NCBI GenBank assembly: GCA_944474755.1 | Contig: OX104113.1 | Coordinates: forward strand, 52,033,644 to 52,097,643 | Length of the DNA: 64,000 bases | Origin: Limnoperna fortunei | Lineage: Eukaryota > Mollusca > Bivalvia > Mytilida > Modiolidae | Direction of reading: 5' to 3' | Shown: piece after piece, positions 38,336-50,699 of the stretch | Layout: each line of letters begins with the position of its first letter | Numbering within the stretch: the stretch's first letter is position 1 | Program-made: the position numbers and the translations under genes | The notes under the pieces: generated by a model | Databases searched by the model: none | Told to the model about the DNA's origin: nothing | Seen by the model: only the letters and a program-made list of their open reading frames with translations

Positions 38336-39782
38336 GTAAAGTCTGATAAGCCATGTCACTGTACCAGTACTGAGAAACTGCTACACCTCTCACAAGATTT
38401 GCTTGATATTGATAATTTTTAAGACATGGAATTTTTTTACTACAAATCTCTTGAATATATTAGATCATACAGTAGATGGAATGTGTTTTCTTAGGGTTGT
38501 ATTACTGTGATGCAACTTTTCAGAGGTTATTTCTTTAGTACTGGACATGACTTGTGATGTGTAACCCTCATAATATCCATCTGTTTGTGATCTTCCTCAT
38601 TAATGATGTGTGTGGCTTTAACAAGACTTGGTATATTTCAAACTGCAGATCTCAGTATTACATTAAGCTTTAAGAAACATTAAAATTGATGCAGCAAATT
38701 TTACAATTTTACTCATTGTAAGAAGATACAAATAAAGGTAGGGATTAAATTTTGAACTACCAGAAAAAAAATCATTTTTCTGCATTAGGGCTGTTTAAGA
38801 AAATGTATGCAGCAATGTGTTTATGCCTATATATGATTATTACAAATATTGTATTATATAAATCCAGGCTCCAATCGTCTTTAAAGTTTTATGTAACTTT
38901 CCTTCCAACATCACTTAACCATATATTTCTAATTGAACCACTTTCTTGTTTACTTTTTTTTACAATTTTTTATCTACACGATTTGAAAGCAAGTCTTGTT
39001 CACTTATTAATGTCTTGCATGTTTTTTGTTTATTTTTTATTTTGCAAAAACACATTGAAGTTTGTAGTGTTTTTTAGGAAGCCTTATTAATAAATCAGTC
39101 ATAGTTGTTTTTGCTGTTTATTAAGACATCGATATTTCTATTTTGTATATAAGAGCATCATCAGAGTTGATGTTACCCTATTATATATTATAGCATTATC
39201 GGAGTAATTTGTATGATAGAAAAAAATTGTTCATCTTTCTAACTGGAGAAAAAAATTTCACCTCATCTTGTGGTCTTTTTAAATGCTGCCAGATAAAAAG
39301 AAATGGAATTAACTATAATTAACCTTGTCACCTTTACCTAATTTCTATCTTAACTAACTATGGTGTTACATATAATTCTTGATCATTGCTTTTTGTGTTG
39401 CTGGTAGATTGTGACATGAATAAAAGTAAGGTCTGTTTGTTCTGTGCTGAATGTGTCATGTTTAGATGGAGTAAAAAATGTATTAATAATACTTCTATAT
39501 CTGTTTGCCTTCTTCAGAACAAGTACAGTACTTACAAGGAATAACCTGCCCTGGCCAAGTAACTAGTCATATGTATATTTAAATCACTGCAGACCATCCA
39601 TATCATTCTCCGACTATAACTATTACATATCAAAATTGTATTGTTGAAATTTTTATTAACATCCATGACTTTCGTGAAGTATCATTTTATCAAGTCCATT
39701 TTGAGAGTAATTTATTTAGTAATATAATTTAAATAAATTGTGCATAATATGGATTTGTAATATATACTATTGTTTCTTACAG
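38336..39782. other. Intron before exon 12, nothing recognised
   Basis: 1.4 kb of AT-rich sequence. The frame 38752-39090 (+) is Phe/Leu/Tyr-rich low-complexity readthrough without splice or homology support. Confidence 0.5.
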
Positions 39783-39895
39783 AAATTATGGTTAATATGG
39801 GCTACAATAGGAAAGACATAGAAGATTCAATAACTCATCAAAAGTATGACGATATTCAAGCAACATATCTGCTATTAGGGCGCCGGTCATTAGAT
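39783..39895 (+). CDS. MARK: MARK coding exon 12 (UBA-like domain)
   Basis: Completes E321 and encodes residues 322-358: IMVNMGYNRKDIEDSITHQK then YDDIQATYLLLGRRSLD. MGYNRKDIEDSI and ATYLLLGR match the MARK UBA (MGF..DEI.DAL...YDEVMATYLLLG). The family's UBA packs on the kinase N-lobe and supports activity. Acceptor TTCTTACAG at 39782, donor GAT|GTAAGT at 39896, phase 0. Confidence 0.96.
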
Positions 39896-40312
39896 GTAAG
39901 TTATATTGAACTCAAGTCTGGAGTCATACTGAGACAATAAATTGGTAGTTGAAAGATTGATGGAGGCTATCTTGATTTATTATAGCAGTTTATTTCATAA
40001 CAGAGATGTCACCAAGAATTTTTTTTTATATTAAAGATTCTTTCAGTGGGGTTTAACACCATTTTCATCAGTTTTCAGCTATATCAGGGTGTCTCGATTT
40101 TATTGTGCATGGAAGCCAGAGCACCAGGAGAAAACTCAGGGGTTGAAAATTTTTTTGGGCAAGCCTAAGCCCTGGGCTTTTTTAACTTTGAAACCCTTAG
40201 CCCCAAAATTAATTAACCAAGCCCTAAAAATAATCAGAGTGATGTTCTTTTCCGTTTGTCTATAATTGTGGATTATTTCTCTTGTGTTTATACACACTTA
40301 GATTCAGTTTTT

Positions 40313-42502
40313 AGCTCACCTGACCCAAAGGGTCAGTGTGAGCTATTCTCATCACTTTGCGTCCATCGTCGTCGTCTTCGTCGTCGTCGGCCGTAAACTT
40401 TTTACATTTTAATCTTCTTCTCCACAACCACTTGGCCAATTGGAACCAAACTTGGCAGGAATGTTTATTGGGTGGTTCTTAACAAAGTTTGAGTTTTTGG
40501 TGCTGATCAAATATGAAACATGGCTGCCAGGGCCATTAATGCGTTCTGATTGGCTGAAATTCAAAAATCTTCTTCTCATAAACTGCTTGGCAGATTGATT
40601 TGAAATATTGCAGAAATGTACCTTAGATGGTCCTCTACAAAGTTTGAGTTTTTTGTGCCGATCCAAAATCCAAGATGGCCGCCATCGCAGGACATAGTTT
40701 AACATAGGACCCTATAGGAAAAACATATAAACAACTTCTTCTATGAAACTGTTCCACACAATGAAGCCAAATTAATAAGGAAATGAAGGTTGCATAATTA
40801 TCTTATTGTTTTGGGTTTTTCGAGCCAATTGCAAATTCAACATGGCTTCCAGGGCCATTAATGTGCTCTGATTGGCTGAAATTTAAAAATCTTCTTCTCA
40901 TAAACTGCTTGGCAGATTGATTTGAAATACTGCAGAAATGTACCTTAGATGGTTCTCTACAAAGTTTGAGTTTTTTGTGCCGATCCAAAATCCAAGATGG
41001 CCGCCATCGCAGGACATAGTTTAAAATAGGACCCTATGGGAAAAACATATAAACAACTTCTTCTATGAAACTGTTCGACACAATGAAGCCAAATTAATAA
41101 GGAAATGAAGGTTGCATAATTATCTTATTGTTTTGGGTTTTTCGAGCCAATTGCAAATTTAACATGGCTTCCAGGGCCGTTAATGTGTTCTGATTGGCTG
41201 AAATTCAAAAATCTTCTTCTCATAAACTGCTTGGCAGATTGATTTGAAATATTGCAGAAATGTACCTTTGATAGTCCTCTGCAAAGTTTGAGTTTTTTGT
41301 GCCGATCCAAAATCCAAGATGGCCGCCATCGCAGGACATAGTTTAACATAGGACCCTATGGGAAAAACATATAAACAACTTCTTCTCTGAAACTGTTCCA
41401 CACAATGAAGCCAAATTAATAAGGAAATGAAGGTTGCATAATTATCTTATTATTTTGGTTTTTTCCAGCCAATTGCAAATTCAACATGGCTTCCAGGGCC
41501 ATTAATGCGTTCTGATTGGCTGAAATTCAAAAATCTTCTTCTCATAAACTGCTTGGCAGATTGATTTAAAATATAGCAGAAATGTACCTTATGTGGTCCT
41601 CTACAAGGTTCGAGTTTTTTGTTCCGATCCAAAATCCAAGATGGCCGCCATCACAGGACATAGTTTAACATAGGACCCTATGGGAAAAACATACAAACAA
41701 CGTCTTCTCTGAAACTGTTCCACAAAAATGAAGCCAAATTATGAAGAAATGATTAATGGATATTTATCTTATTATTTTGAGTTTTTTGAGCCAATTGCAA
41801 ATTGAACATGGCTTCCAGGGCAACTAATGGGTTCTGATTGGCTGAAATTTCAAAAATCTTCTTTTTACAAACGGCTTAGCAGATAGATTTGAAATATTGC
41901 AGAAATGTACCTTAGATGGTCCTCTACAAAATTTTAGTTTTTTGTGGCGATCTAAATTCCAAGAGGCCACCACGGTGGAACACAGCTTAACATAGGACCC
42001 TATGGGAAAACCATACAAACAGCTTCTTCTCTGAAACTCAGTTCCACACAATTTAACCAAATAATGCAGAAGTGATAGTAATCTTATTATTTTAAGTATG
42101 TTTCGAGCTGATAGGAAATTCAACATGGCTGCCAGAGCTGCAAATGCGTTCTGACTGGCTGAGATTTTAAAATTCGTTTTCTCACAAACAGCTTGGCAGA
42201 TTTTAGAATATGTGATATTGTATGGTTCTCTACCAATTTCGAGTTGTTTGTTTCGATCCAAAATACAAGATTGCTGCCACTATGGAACATCACTTAACAT
42301 ACTAACCTATGAAAAAACAAAAACTGCTTCTTCTCAGAAACACTCCTACTGCTGATTGTAAATTCAACATGGCAACATTCATAGAAACAGCATCTTCACA
42401 TAAACTCTTTAGCATTTAATATCAAAATTTGCAAGAAAAGTATTGTCTTAAAAAGTATTTTTGTAAGTCAGGTGAGCGATACAGGCTCTTAAGAGCCTCT
42501 AG
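40313..42502. repeat. Family A element with a six-unit 322-bp core
   Basis: Cap AGCTCACCTGACCC with a GTC/TCG microsatellite (about 40366-40390), end TCAGGTGAGCGATAC, palindrome AGGCTCTTAAGAGCCT and CTAG before TTT. The core differs from the 15235 copy: units with AACATGGCTKCCAGGGC recur at 40519, 40841, 41163, 41485, 41807 and 42123 (steps of 322, 322, 322, 322 and 316). Minus-strand frames in it recur once per unit (GPSKVHFCNISNQSAKQFM) and are repeat artefacts. Confidence 0.85.
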
Positions 42503-43007
42503 TTTCTTCTTAATATCAAATAGCGCATAACCTTTATCATGATAAAATCATGATAAAAAGCAATAGATAAAGCGCCAATATTCTATCTACTTCAGTACTT
42601 GTAGCCATACAAGATATTCACAAATATAAATAGATCAACTAAAAATATTTGTAAAGGTTGAGACATAAACATCATTCATGAAGTTCTTGTATACATCATA
42701 AAGTAGAAATTTGTACTTAAATGTAACGAAACATGTTGTAGTACTTTATTTGATTCATATTACTTTACTCGTGTCAATAATACGACACACATATTTCTAA
42801 CAGTTTGTTGTGAACATGCCATGTTTATCTGAGCAAAATTTTCAAAGAAGATAGATAAAATAACATAACATTAAACACAGAAATAATTCTTCTGTTCAGC
42901 AAACTTCCACTTGGACAAAGTTGTTTTGATCAAAATTGCTTCATGTGACACCCATTTACAGAACTTATCATAATGTCAATAATTACCATAGATCTTTATT
43001 CTTTCAA

Positions 43008-43431
43008 GTGCAGCTCATATATTTATCAAAGAAAATTGTTTACAATACACTTTGAAAAAACTGAGTTTGAAACCAATTGAACGTGGTTGTTTATAAAAAA
43101 AAATCGATTTTTCATTATGGGCAGTTTTACTTTACTTTTCTTCATAGTTCACTTCCGGTAATTATTCACATCCGGTAAATAAACAAATGGCGCGTAATCC
43201 AGTTGAAAGACATAAATCCTATTGTTTTCCGTTTTTATTGGAATATACACATTTACTGCTAACTTTGTAGTCTGATTAATTATTTCCAGATCATATAGAA
43301 GTATATTAGATCTGTGAACTTGAAGGAAATAACCTTGCTACGTTCGACTTCGCTTCTGAGGCGCCGTAGGGCAACTTCAGGTCCCAGTAAGTCGACAAAG
43401 TCGCCCAGTGTGTTGAGCCCTGAAAGTTAAA
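43008..43431. repeat. Partial hAT-like repeat shared with 11373-11790
   Basis: Shares ordered blocks with intron 2 (TATTTATCAAAGAAAAT, ATGGCGCGTAATCCA, ACTTCAGGTCCCAG) and ends GTGTTGAGCCCTG, a hAT-like terminus. No matching left terminus was found. Confidence 0.5.
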
Positions 43432-43917
43432 GTTTGACAACGACAATTCTCGAATTTGTAACCAAAATTAATTGGGGGATATTTTGTACAGGGAACAATG
43501 GGAAAAGGATTTTTTTTTTATCAACGTTGCTAGTAAACTAGTAAAGTGCCGAGAAGTTTAAGATCTGTCATAAATAGAAAATCAATATTGATTTATTTAA
43601 GGATTTTAAAACAGATTTATGAGTATTTACAGGACAATTTTGACGGTATACACTTTAAGAAACATTGAAAATAAAAACAACATTTTATTTTTTTAAGAAA
43701 GATCGAGCCCGACGGGCTTTTTTCATAGAAAATCAGCAAGCCCGATGTTACAGCTTTTTAAGCCCCGGGCGTCGGGCTTTAGGAATTTTCAACCCCTGAA
43801 ACTGCTGACTTTAGGTAGGAAAACTGGCATTTCTTTCAATCCAGATTGGAGTCGAGTGCACCCTGTCCACAGTGTGACTCGAACATGCAACCTCGAGTGT
43901 GATTTTATTTACTATTT

Positions 43918-44138
43918 ATACCCCCTGTCTGTCCGTCCATCTGGCCACATCCCTTTAAAGCACAACTCCTCCTTAACTGCTTGATGAATTTTAATGAAAC
44001 TTAGCATAAATGAAGTACATTATATGTAGATGTGCATGAAGGATTTGTATTGACCTCAGATGTCATTAAGGGGAGATAATTGGACTTGAAAGCGAAGTGG
44101 TGGTATCCCTTTGTGAGCGTGCTCACAGTCCACACTTG
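43918..44138. repeat. Family F short element
   Basis: Begins ATACCCCCTGTCTGTCCGTCC after TTT, resembling the family B cap, has one short core and ends with the hairpin GTGAGCGTGCTCAC and GTCCACACTTG before TT. The last 11 bases match the end of family D at 35882. Confidence 0.6.
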
Positions 44139-44418
44139 TTATTAATAACCATACAGTCAGATGACTTATAAACTCTAGTTTTATTCAGTTTAGGTAGTAT
44201 AATGGCTTAGTTAATTTCTAATTACCAAGAGCTTTGAAATTGGGGGTATATATTAACGGGGGTGTCTTTTCGTCTGTTACATTTGCTGGTACTAGTTTCT
44301 TTTCCATTATTCCCCCTACACCACTGCATGGTATTCAATTAAACTTTCACAGAATCATTTTCACATTGTGCCCCTGATGTTTTACATTTCAATTCAGGGT
44401 TTTCAATTGCATACTATG

Positions 44419-44790
44419 TTAACTCACCTGGACTGAAGGTCCATTTGATCTTTTGCCATCACTTATCGTCCATTAACATTAAAAAAAAATCCCCTTCTCT
44501 AAAACCACTTAGCCAATTTTTTTCAAACTTTGCCATTATCATCCTTTACCATGTTTCTAATTAGTACCCAGGGTATTGATCAACAGACAAAGATGGCTGC
44601 TGTTACTAAAAATAGAACATAATTGTCAACATGGGTTTTTGGTCAATATCTCACAAATTTAAAGAGCTATATAGAAAACCGTTACTTCAAATTAATCAGC
44701 ACATAAAGCTTTCCACCAGTTGCTGTTAGTCTGAAATTGTGTAATGACTTCCTGCCATTAAATTGTGATTTTTGATAAAATATTTAGTTC
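44419..44790. repeat. Family A-related fragment
   Basis: AACTCACCTGGACTGAAGG, GCCATCACTTATCGTCC and a core resembling the copy at 19771 (TAAAACCACTTAGCCA, GGGTATTGATCAACAGACAAAG). The 3' terminus is missing. It ends about 60 bp before exon 13. Confidence 0.55.
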
Positions 44791-44849
44791 ATAGAATAAA
44801 AATATATTATGTGCCTGTATTTATAGTTCACGTTCTGTCTTTTTTTCAG

Positions 44850-45051
44850 CTTGAAGGCAGTGACCGATCAGGTAGTAGCCAATCATTACGGAATTTACCA
44901 TTATCTACTTCATCTAATCGTCCGCATAGTGAAAACACAGCCAATAATAACCAGTCTCCAAACAAAGTCATCAGAAGCCAGTCTGCAACAAGTAGTAGTA
45001 ACAGCCAGGGTCGCCGGCGGTACAGTCATGGTAGTGATAAGGGGAATGACG
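44850..45051 (+). CDS. MARK: MARK coding exon 13 (spacer, first part)
   Basis: Residues 359-425 plus first base of G426, starting LEGSDRSGSSQSLRNLP. A Ser/Asn-rich, presumably disordered spacer. KVIRSQSATSSSNSQGRRRY then SHGSDKG parallels RSISANQKQRRFSD of vertebrate MARKs, a conserved phosphoserine region in that family. Acceptor TTTTTTTCAG at 44849; donor GACG|GTTGGT at 45052, phase 1. Confidence 0.92.
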
Positions 45052-45397
45052 GTTGGTTTTCTTTTCAATTTTTAAAATAATATGTATAGTGTTTTTATAA
45101 TTTCATATGTTTTGTAATGTTTCAATGTTTTAAAAATTAATGTTATTAGTATTGGTGAATTCCACAAGATATTGTCTCAGAGTGCTTATTGGTCATAAGG
45201 TGACTAGAGAAACAAAGCAAAAACTACAGTAAACAAAAATACATTGGTTGTTGGTCTTCTCCTACTCTCACATTTTTTTTACTGAATAAGTCCTTGATAA
45301 CAAAATAAGTATTCTTAAATTTTATAAAGAATTATTATGTTCAATATGCAATATATACTCCTTTATCTTTATAAGTCATTATCTTTTGTACATTTTT

Positions 45398-46290
45398 AGC
45401 TCACCTGACCCAAAGGGTCATGTGAGCTATTGTTATCACTTTGCGTCCGTCGTCGTTGTCGTCGGCGTCTGTAAACTTTTTACATTTTAATCTTCTTCTC
45501 TGAGACCACTTGGCCAATTGAAACCAAACTTGGCCATAATGTTCATTGGATGGACCTTTACAAAGTTTGTGTTTTTTATTTTGATTGGTAAACAAATATG
45601 GCCGCCACCTCAAGACTTAGTTTAACATAGGACCCTATGGGGAAAAAGTTAAAAAGGGCTTCTTCTCTGAAACCGTTTAAGCAATCAAAACAAAACTTAC
45701 TAGCAATATTGTTTGGATGGTCCTCTATAAAGTTTGTGTTTTTTATGGAAATTCAAAATGGCCCCCACCGCAGGACTTAATTTAACATTGGACCCTATGG
45801 GAAAAATTTTGAAAGGCTTCTTTTCTGAAACCGGTCAACCAATGGAAAAAAAACTTACTAGCAATATTGTTTGGATGGTCCTCTATAAAGTTTATGTTTT
45901 TTATGGCTTGGAAATTCAAAATGGCCACTACCGCAGGACTTAGTTTAACATAGGACCCTATGGGAAAAAGTTTTTAAAGGCTTCTTCTCTGAAACCGGTT
46001 AATCAATGGAAACAAAAACTTACTAGCAATATTGTTTGGATGGTCCTTTATAAAGTTTATGTTTTTTATGGCAATTGGAAATTAGTTTAACATAGGACCC
46101 TATGGGCAAATTAAAAAAATCTTCTCTATACAACTGGTTAACCAATGAAACAAAGCTTTCTAGTAATATTGTTTGGATGGTCCTATTTAAAGTTTATTGG
46201 AAATTACAGGACTTACTTTAACATCAGGGAAATGCCATCTTTATTGCCTATAAAATCAGGTGAGCGATACAGGCTCTTAAGAGCCTCTGG
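45398..46290. repeat. Family A element with ~160-bp core units
   Basis: Cap AGCTCACCTGACCC, GTC microsatellite, then units containing CAATATTGTTTGGATGGTCC at about 45704, 45863, 46026 and 46164. End TCAGGTGAGC, palindrome AGGCTCTTAAGAGCCT and CTGG (CTAG mutated) before TTT. Intron 13. A further diverged, headless fragment of the same type runs to about 46670. Minus frame 45401-45613 and + frame 45734-45943 are artefacts. Confidence 0.8.
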
Positions 46291-46774
46291 TTTTTTGTCA
46301 GTATCGTCTGTGGTGTAAACTTTCTACATTTCAATGTTCTTCTCTGAAACTGATGGACCTATTGAAACCAAACTTGGTCAGAATGTTCATTAGATGAACC
46401 TGTACAAATTTTTTGTTTTTTATTTTGATTTGAAAACCAATATGGACACCACTATAATTTAAAATAGGATCTTATGGGGAACAGTATCAAAAGGCTTATT
46501 TTATGAAACCGGTTAAGCAATGGAAACAAAATGTACTAGCAATATTGTTCATTGGTTGGTCTTAACAATGATAATGTTATTTATGTCAGTATACAATTAA
46601 AAATTACAGGACAGTTTAACATCAGGGAAGTGCCTTTATTGCCTATGTAAACCAGTTGAGCAATACATGGACTTGAGACTTTTTTATGGACATCTATAAA
46701 ACAAAACAGTATGACACAATACATAAATACATGAAGTGCATATCTGATAATAATGTTCATGTTCATTTTTGCAG

Positions 46775-46911
46775 GTAATACTGGCACATCCAACTCACAG
46801 TCCACAACATCGCATCCCTCACGACGTCAAAATACAATCGACACATCCACTACAAAGGAAAATATGCTAACATCAGGAAGGAAAACTCCCAGTTCCATAG
46901 AATCCCCAAAG
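46775..46911 (+). CDS. MARK: MARK coding exon 14 (spacer)
   Basis: Completes G426 and encodes residues 427-471, starting NTGTSNSQSTTSHPSRRQN and ending KTPSSIESPK. Ser/Thr-rich; the SRRQNTI motif resembles the conserved basic-directed phosphosite (ARRNTY) of vertebrate MARK spacers. Acceptor ATTTTTGCAG at 46774, donor AAG|GTTTGT at 46912, phase 0. Confidence 0.9.
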
Positions 46912-48260
46912 GTTTGTGTATATTAAAGGGGAGATAATCCAACCATGATTTAATCATCCACAATTCACAATATCTATACTTCATTATTTAAATGCATATA
47001 TACAAACTTTTTGAAAACCTGAAATTTCCTTCAAGCGTTTGGACTCGAGTATATATAAAATAATGGTTAAAAATGTGGTCAAAATATATTCATGGTCACC
47101 TTAACATAAACAAAAGAAGGGTTTCTTTTATTTGGTTGCTGTGGATAAATAGGTGCTGCTTGATTGGCTTTGTATTAATGCTTATGCTGTAACTAATTGT
47201 TACCTATTTCTGTAAATTAGAGATCCTTAGACTTTCATTGTCCTTAAATGTGTAAGGCTATTCCAGACCAACTGAGGTGTAAGGCAGATATGAATCTCTT
47301 CTTGACTATTAACTTTAATTTATTAAGTTGTCCATATGTTGGTTGTTTTTAGTAAGAAAACATGCCATCTATTCCAGGTACATGAATTTTAATGCAAAAG
47401 CCCCATCAAAAAGTTGTTAGTTTTGACAACAATTTTTTGGGACATGTTAATATTTCACAATAAAATAAATGCGTTTTGAAAAAGAAATATAAAAAAAATT
47501 TTTATATATATATATAGATTTAGATTGGCATTCAGTATATTTAACATGTTTTAAATTAGTATTATAAAAATGTGATGTACAAGAAGAGTGCAATTTATAT
47601 CAATTTATGAGAATATTTGATTTCAGTTTTGCATACATATTTATTGTTTTGATTAAATTCCACAATGCTACTAGGACCTTCTATAATATTACATTACAAT
47701 GAATAAAATCACAAATACAGTTAAAGAATTTATTAGAATGTGACCTTCATTAACTTCCATTGCATGTTGAATCTGTGTGTTGTGAACTCACTATGCACAT
47801 GTCTATGCATCCTTACAACGAGCATAGTTTGCTAATTCCTTGCATAACCAATCTCTAGTTAGTCTAAACAAATTTAGAGAACTTTGTCGATTTGTGCATA
47901 TATCTTATTAATTATCTGTTTTCTGTTTGCTGTTTAAACATTTTAGTCGAATTAAAATTCAGGGTATTTTGTATTTAAATTTATACCATGACAAAAAATT
48001 GATTCAATTCATCCTTTAAAGGGTTGACATATAATTTACAAAATTAGTCTTTTGTTAAGGGCATATGCACTCCAATTGACACTAGAGGTTGATGTCTTGC
48101 TATGTGTGTTTTAGCAAACAGGGTGATGAGAAACGCACATCTATTGTGATTTTAGAATGTTGACGTCTGTAATTCCATGCACATTGCATGTTTAATACCC
48201 ACCTTCGGTTGAAAAGAATGGCTTAGATCACTGTAATGCTTCTCATTTCCTCAATTTCAG
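46912..48260. other. Intron 14, nothing recognised
   Basis: 1349 bp of AT-rich sequence with a short TA run near 47504-47513; no repeat family seen. Confidence 0.55.
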
Positions 48261-48299
48261 AAGAGTCCTTTCATCAGAGACAGTATCAAAGATAATAAG
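48261..48299 (+). CDS. MARK: MARK microexon 15 (39 bp, probably a cassette)
   Basis: 13 codons, KSPFIRDSIKDNK, residues 472-484 of the longest form. Acceptor CTCAATTTCAG at 48260 is strong; donor AAG|GTATTA at 48300 is weak. Phase 0 on both sides, so inclusion or skipping keeps frame. The small size and weak donor suggest regulated inclusion. Direct family support is lacking, so it is inferred from splice signals and open frame. Confidence 0.65.
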
Positions 48300-50172
48300 G
48301 TATTAGTTCAAACCAGCAAAAGATGTATCATTTTGTCTCTTTTTTTCTGAGCAATATAATAAAATTGGTTATTTTTATTGTCGGGTGGGCACAGAGATTG
48401 ATTGACTGTATAGTTTGAATGTTTCAAGACACATGAATTTTAGAAAACACAAGAAACACTGTTGAAATGGACATAACATACTTCTATGAATGTTTTTCCC
48501 ATGCCTTTTGTGAATGCACACAAAACTATCCAGCTTTGCTTAGGTTATGGTCACATTTTTTGTTTCAGAATTTGCTCGTCTCTGTAACTGGAAGCTGTTC
48601 GCAGTGTTTGTGCTAATTATTTTTTAACGTTGTTGATTTACTAGGACTAAAAGGACCTTTGGCTAAAAGTCGGGGCCAATTCCATTACTGTTAATTTTTT
48701 GTTCCTCTTCCTATATTTGGTCTTCTCCTTTGAAACCCCTTAAATGGTAAACAAAACTTGGTATTGGGTGCCCCTTTCTCAAGATTTAGGCAAAGCCCTA
48801 TCCTACTCCAGTGGCCTCCATTTTTAAGAATAAAAATTACTCCTTAATGTTTTTCTCTCACCTTTGCAGTTTTGTTTTGAAAATTTTTTGTGGAATATGC
48901 ACATTGAGGTTCTTTTGATAAAAAAAAAAAATCAATTTGGAACCACAGGAAGAATTCTGGGAAGAGTAGCTTATTTAAGCATTTGTGCACCTTTATATAC
49001 TTGATAGATGCCATAAAAGGAATCTAAAATTATTGTGTGCATCATTTGCTAGAAAGTATGCTTCCTTGTCATCAGTTTATTTTTCTTTTCATGTAGTACA
49101 CTAGTTTTTTAGCAGCTGTGTTGTTTGTAGTTAATTTGTGTGTGTGCTTTGTTAATAATTACCATCTTTGGTGTGTATAATGTGCACTTATGTATTTAAA
49201 AACACTTTTTGCGCTTAAGAATAAGTCATGTTTTTATTTAAAAAAAACAAACATGCTGACTAGAACCCATAAACAGTGTTCTCATTTAAAACACTCCTAT
49301 CCATTTATTAATCATAGATCAACTTTTTATTAGCTGTGATTAAATTAAGAAAGCATAGGGTTCATTGCGTTTTCTTTTGAGAATGAAGTCATGAGACTAT
49401 GAAAGTCACTGGATGCCATTGAAAATAATTGTTTTCCTTTAAATGACAACACATACAGTACCAGATATTTACATGCTTAAAAATGTTTTCTTGATGGGTT
49501 TTACTGCATATGGTTATGGACTGTACACGTATTAAAAAATATGCTACATGTATATTATTTCTTGTGTCACGATTAGCCTCCAGATAATATTTTTGGGGTA
49601 AATAATTCATTTTTGCGTAAAATATGCAGTAACATGAAGGCTTTAACAAAATTCCAGCATTCCAGGTTATATTCATCTTATCACAGATATAAATACAAAA
49701 TTTTAGATCGAGATAAATGAATCATTTTATGGAACATTAAGCAAGTTATGTATATAACAAACCATAAAAAAGTAAAATAAAAAGTGGAAGTCTTCTCATT
49801 TTCTCAATCATTCTCAAAGTTCTGTTTTAAAATCCTGTGAAATTAATAATAAATAGAGCATACATGTTTCAAATCTTTCTAGTACAACAGACTTGTATAC
49901 AACAGTATTTAGGGTCACAGTTACAAAACCTGGACACAAATCCTGAATAATTTCTGCTATGTATTAAGCACACCTGACTGAACAATTTATTATAGTGCAG
50001 TTTATACATGCTAAAAGATGGTAAATCATGAAAAGGTTGGTAACAATTTGCCCCCAATCTTGCTAGACTATTTCAGCTGTCGGATTGATTATTGTTTGCA
50101 TGAATGTTAATAAATCATTTTTTTTTAAGGAAACAATTATCATATTGGTATTTAAATGTTTTCTCATAATAG
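48300..50172. other. Intron 15, mostly unrecognised
   Basis: 1873 bp. About 48690-48960 faintly resembles family A-type cores (TTCTCCTTTGAAACCCCTTAAAT). Minus frames at 49389-49676 and 49869-50057 show no family. Confidence 0.5.
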
Positions 50173-50381
50173 ATCACTTCATCAACGCCTGCCAGAGCAA
50201 CCATGCCTAAAAAATTGAGTTCTACTCCCTCATCAGCCACACCTAAAAATAATGTGGTGACAAGCAGTATTCCAAGACGGTCAGCTGGACGTAGCGAGAC
50301 ATTCAGTCCTGGCGACACACGTGTTCAATCTCCTGGAGAAAAGCCAGCAAGAACAACCAATGGTCAACATGATCTCAGGGG
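50173..50381 (+). CDS. MARK: MARK coding exon 16 (spacer)
   Basis: 69 codons, residues 485-553, plus two bases of G554, starting ITSSTPARATMPKKLSSTPS. Ser/Thr/Pro/Arg-rich, with IPRRSAGRSETFSPGD as a basic phosphosite cluster. Acceptor TTCTCATAATAG at 50172 has an imperfect pyrimidine tract; donor GGGG|GTGAGG at 50382, phase 2. The frame fits both neighbours only with this donor. Confidence 0.88.
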
Positions 50382-50699
50382 GTGAGGATCAGGGTGGTCA
50401 ATGAATTGAGTGGATTATTGTTACACCTTAGAATACTGGATATAATATTTGTCATAGTAAAATATGAAAAGGTGTAGTTTAGAAATTTAAGAATTTAGAA
50501 AAAACACTTGGTATATAGTTAATATTACCAGATTGTTCTGAAAAGCACAATTCAACTTAGAATAAATTTTTTACCCTAACATTGAACAATTTTGTTGCAA
50601 GAAAAATTGGAAAACTGTAAATAGAGTAATGGATACGAGTTTAAGGTTTATGCTAAAATATAGTAATATAAAAAACTTATTGGACTTGTAAATTTTCAG

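Larger units (their letters stand above)
40137..43798. mobile_element. hAT-like element (3.66 kb) with 5-bp TSD, containing nested repeats
   Basis: Perfect 14-bp terminal inverted repeats CAGGGGTTGAAAAT / ATTTTCAACCCCTG, with further inward pairing (GGGCAAGCC, GCCC blocks). The direct repeat AAACT flanks it (40132-40136 and 43799-43803). Inside sit a full family A element (40313-42502) and a repeat shared with 11373-11790 (43008-43431). No transposase frame. It makes up most of intron 12. Confidence 0.7.

Noticed and set aside
38752..39090. 112-aa + frame rich in Phe, Leu and Tyr
   Set aside because: Composition reflects T-rich intron sequence; no domain, no splice support.
40409..42261. Series of minus-strand frames (up to 145 aa) with recurring GPSKVHFCNISNQSAKQFM-like protein
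   Set aside because: They recur once per 322-bp tandem unit of a non-coding repeat element; openness comes from the repeat, not from a gene.
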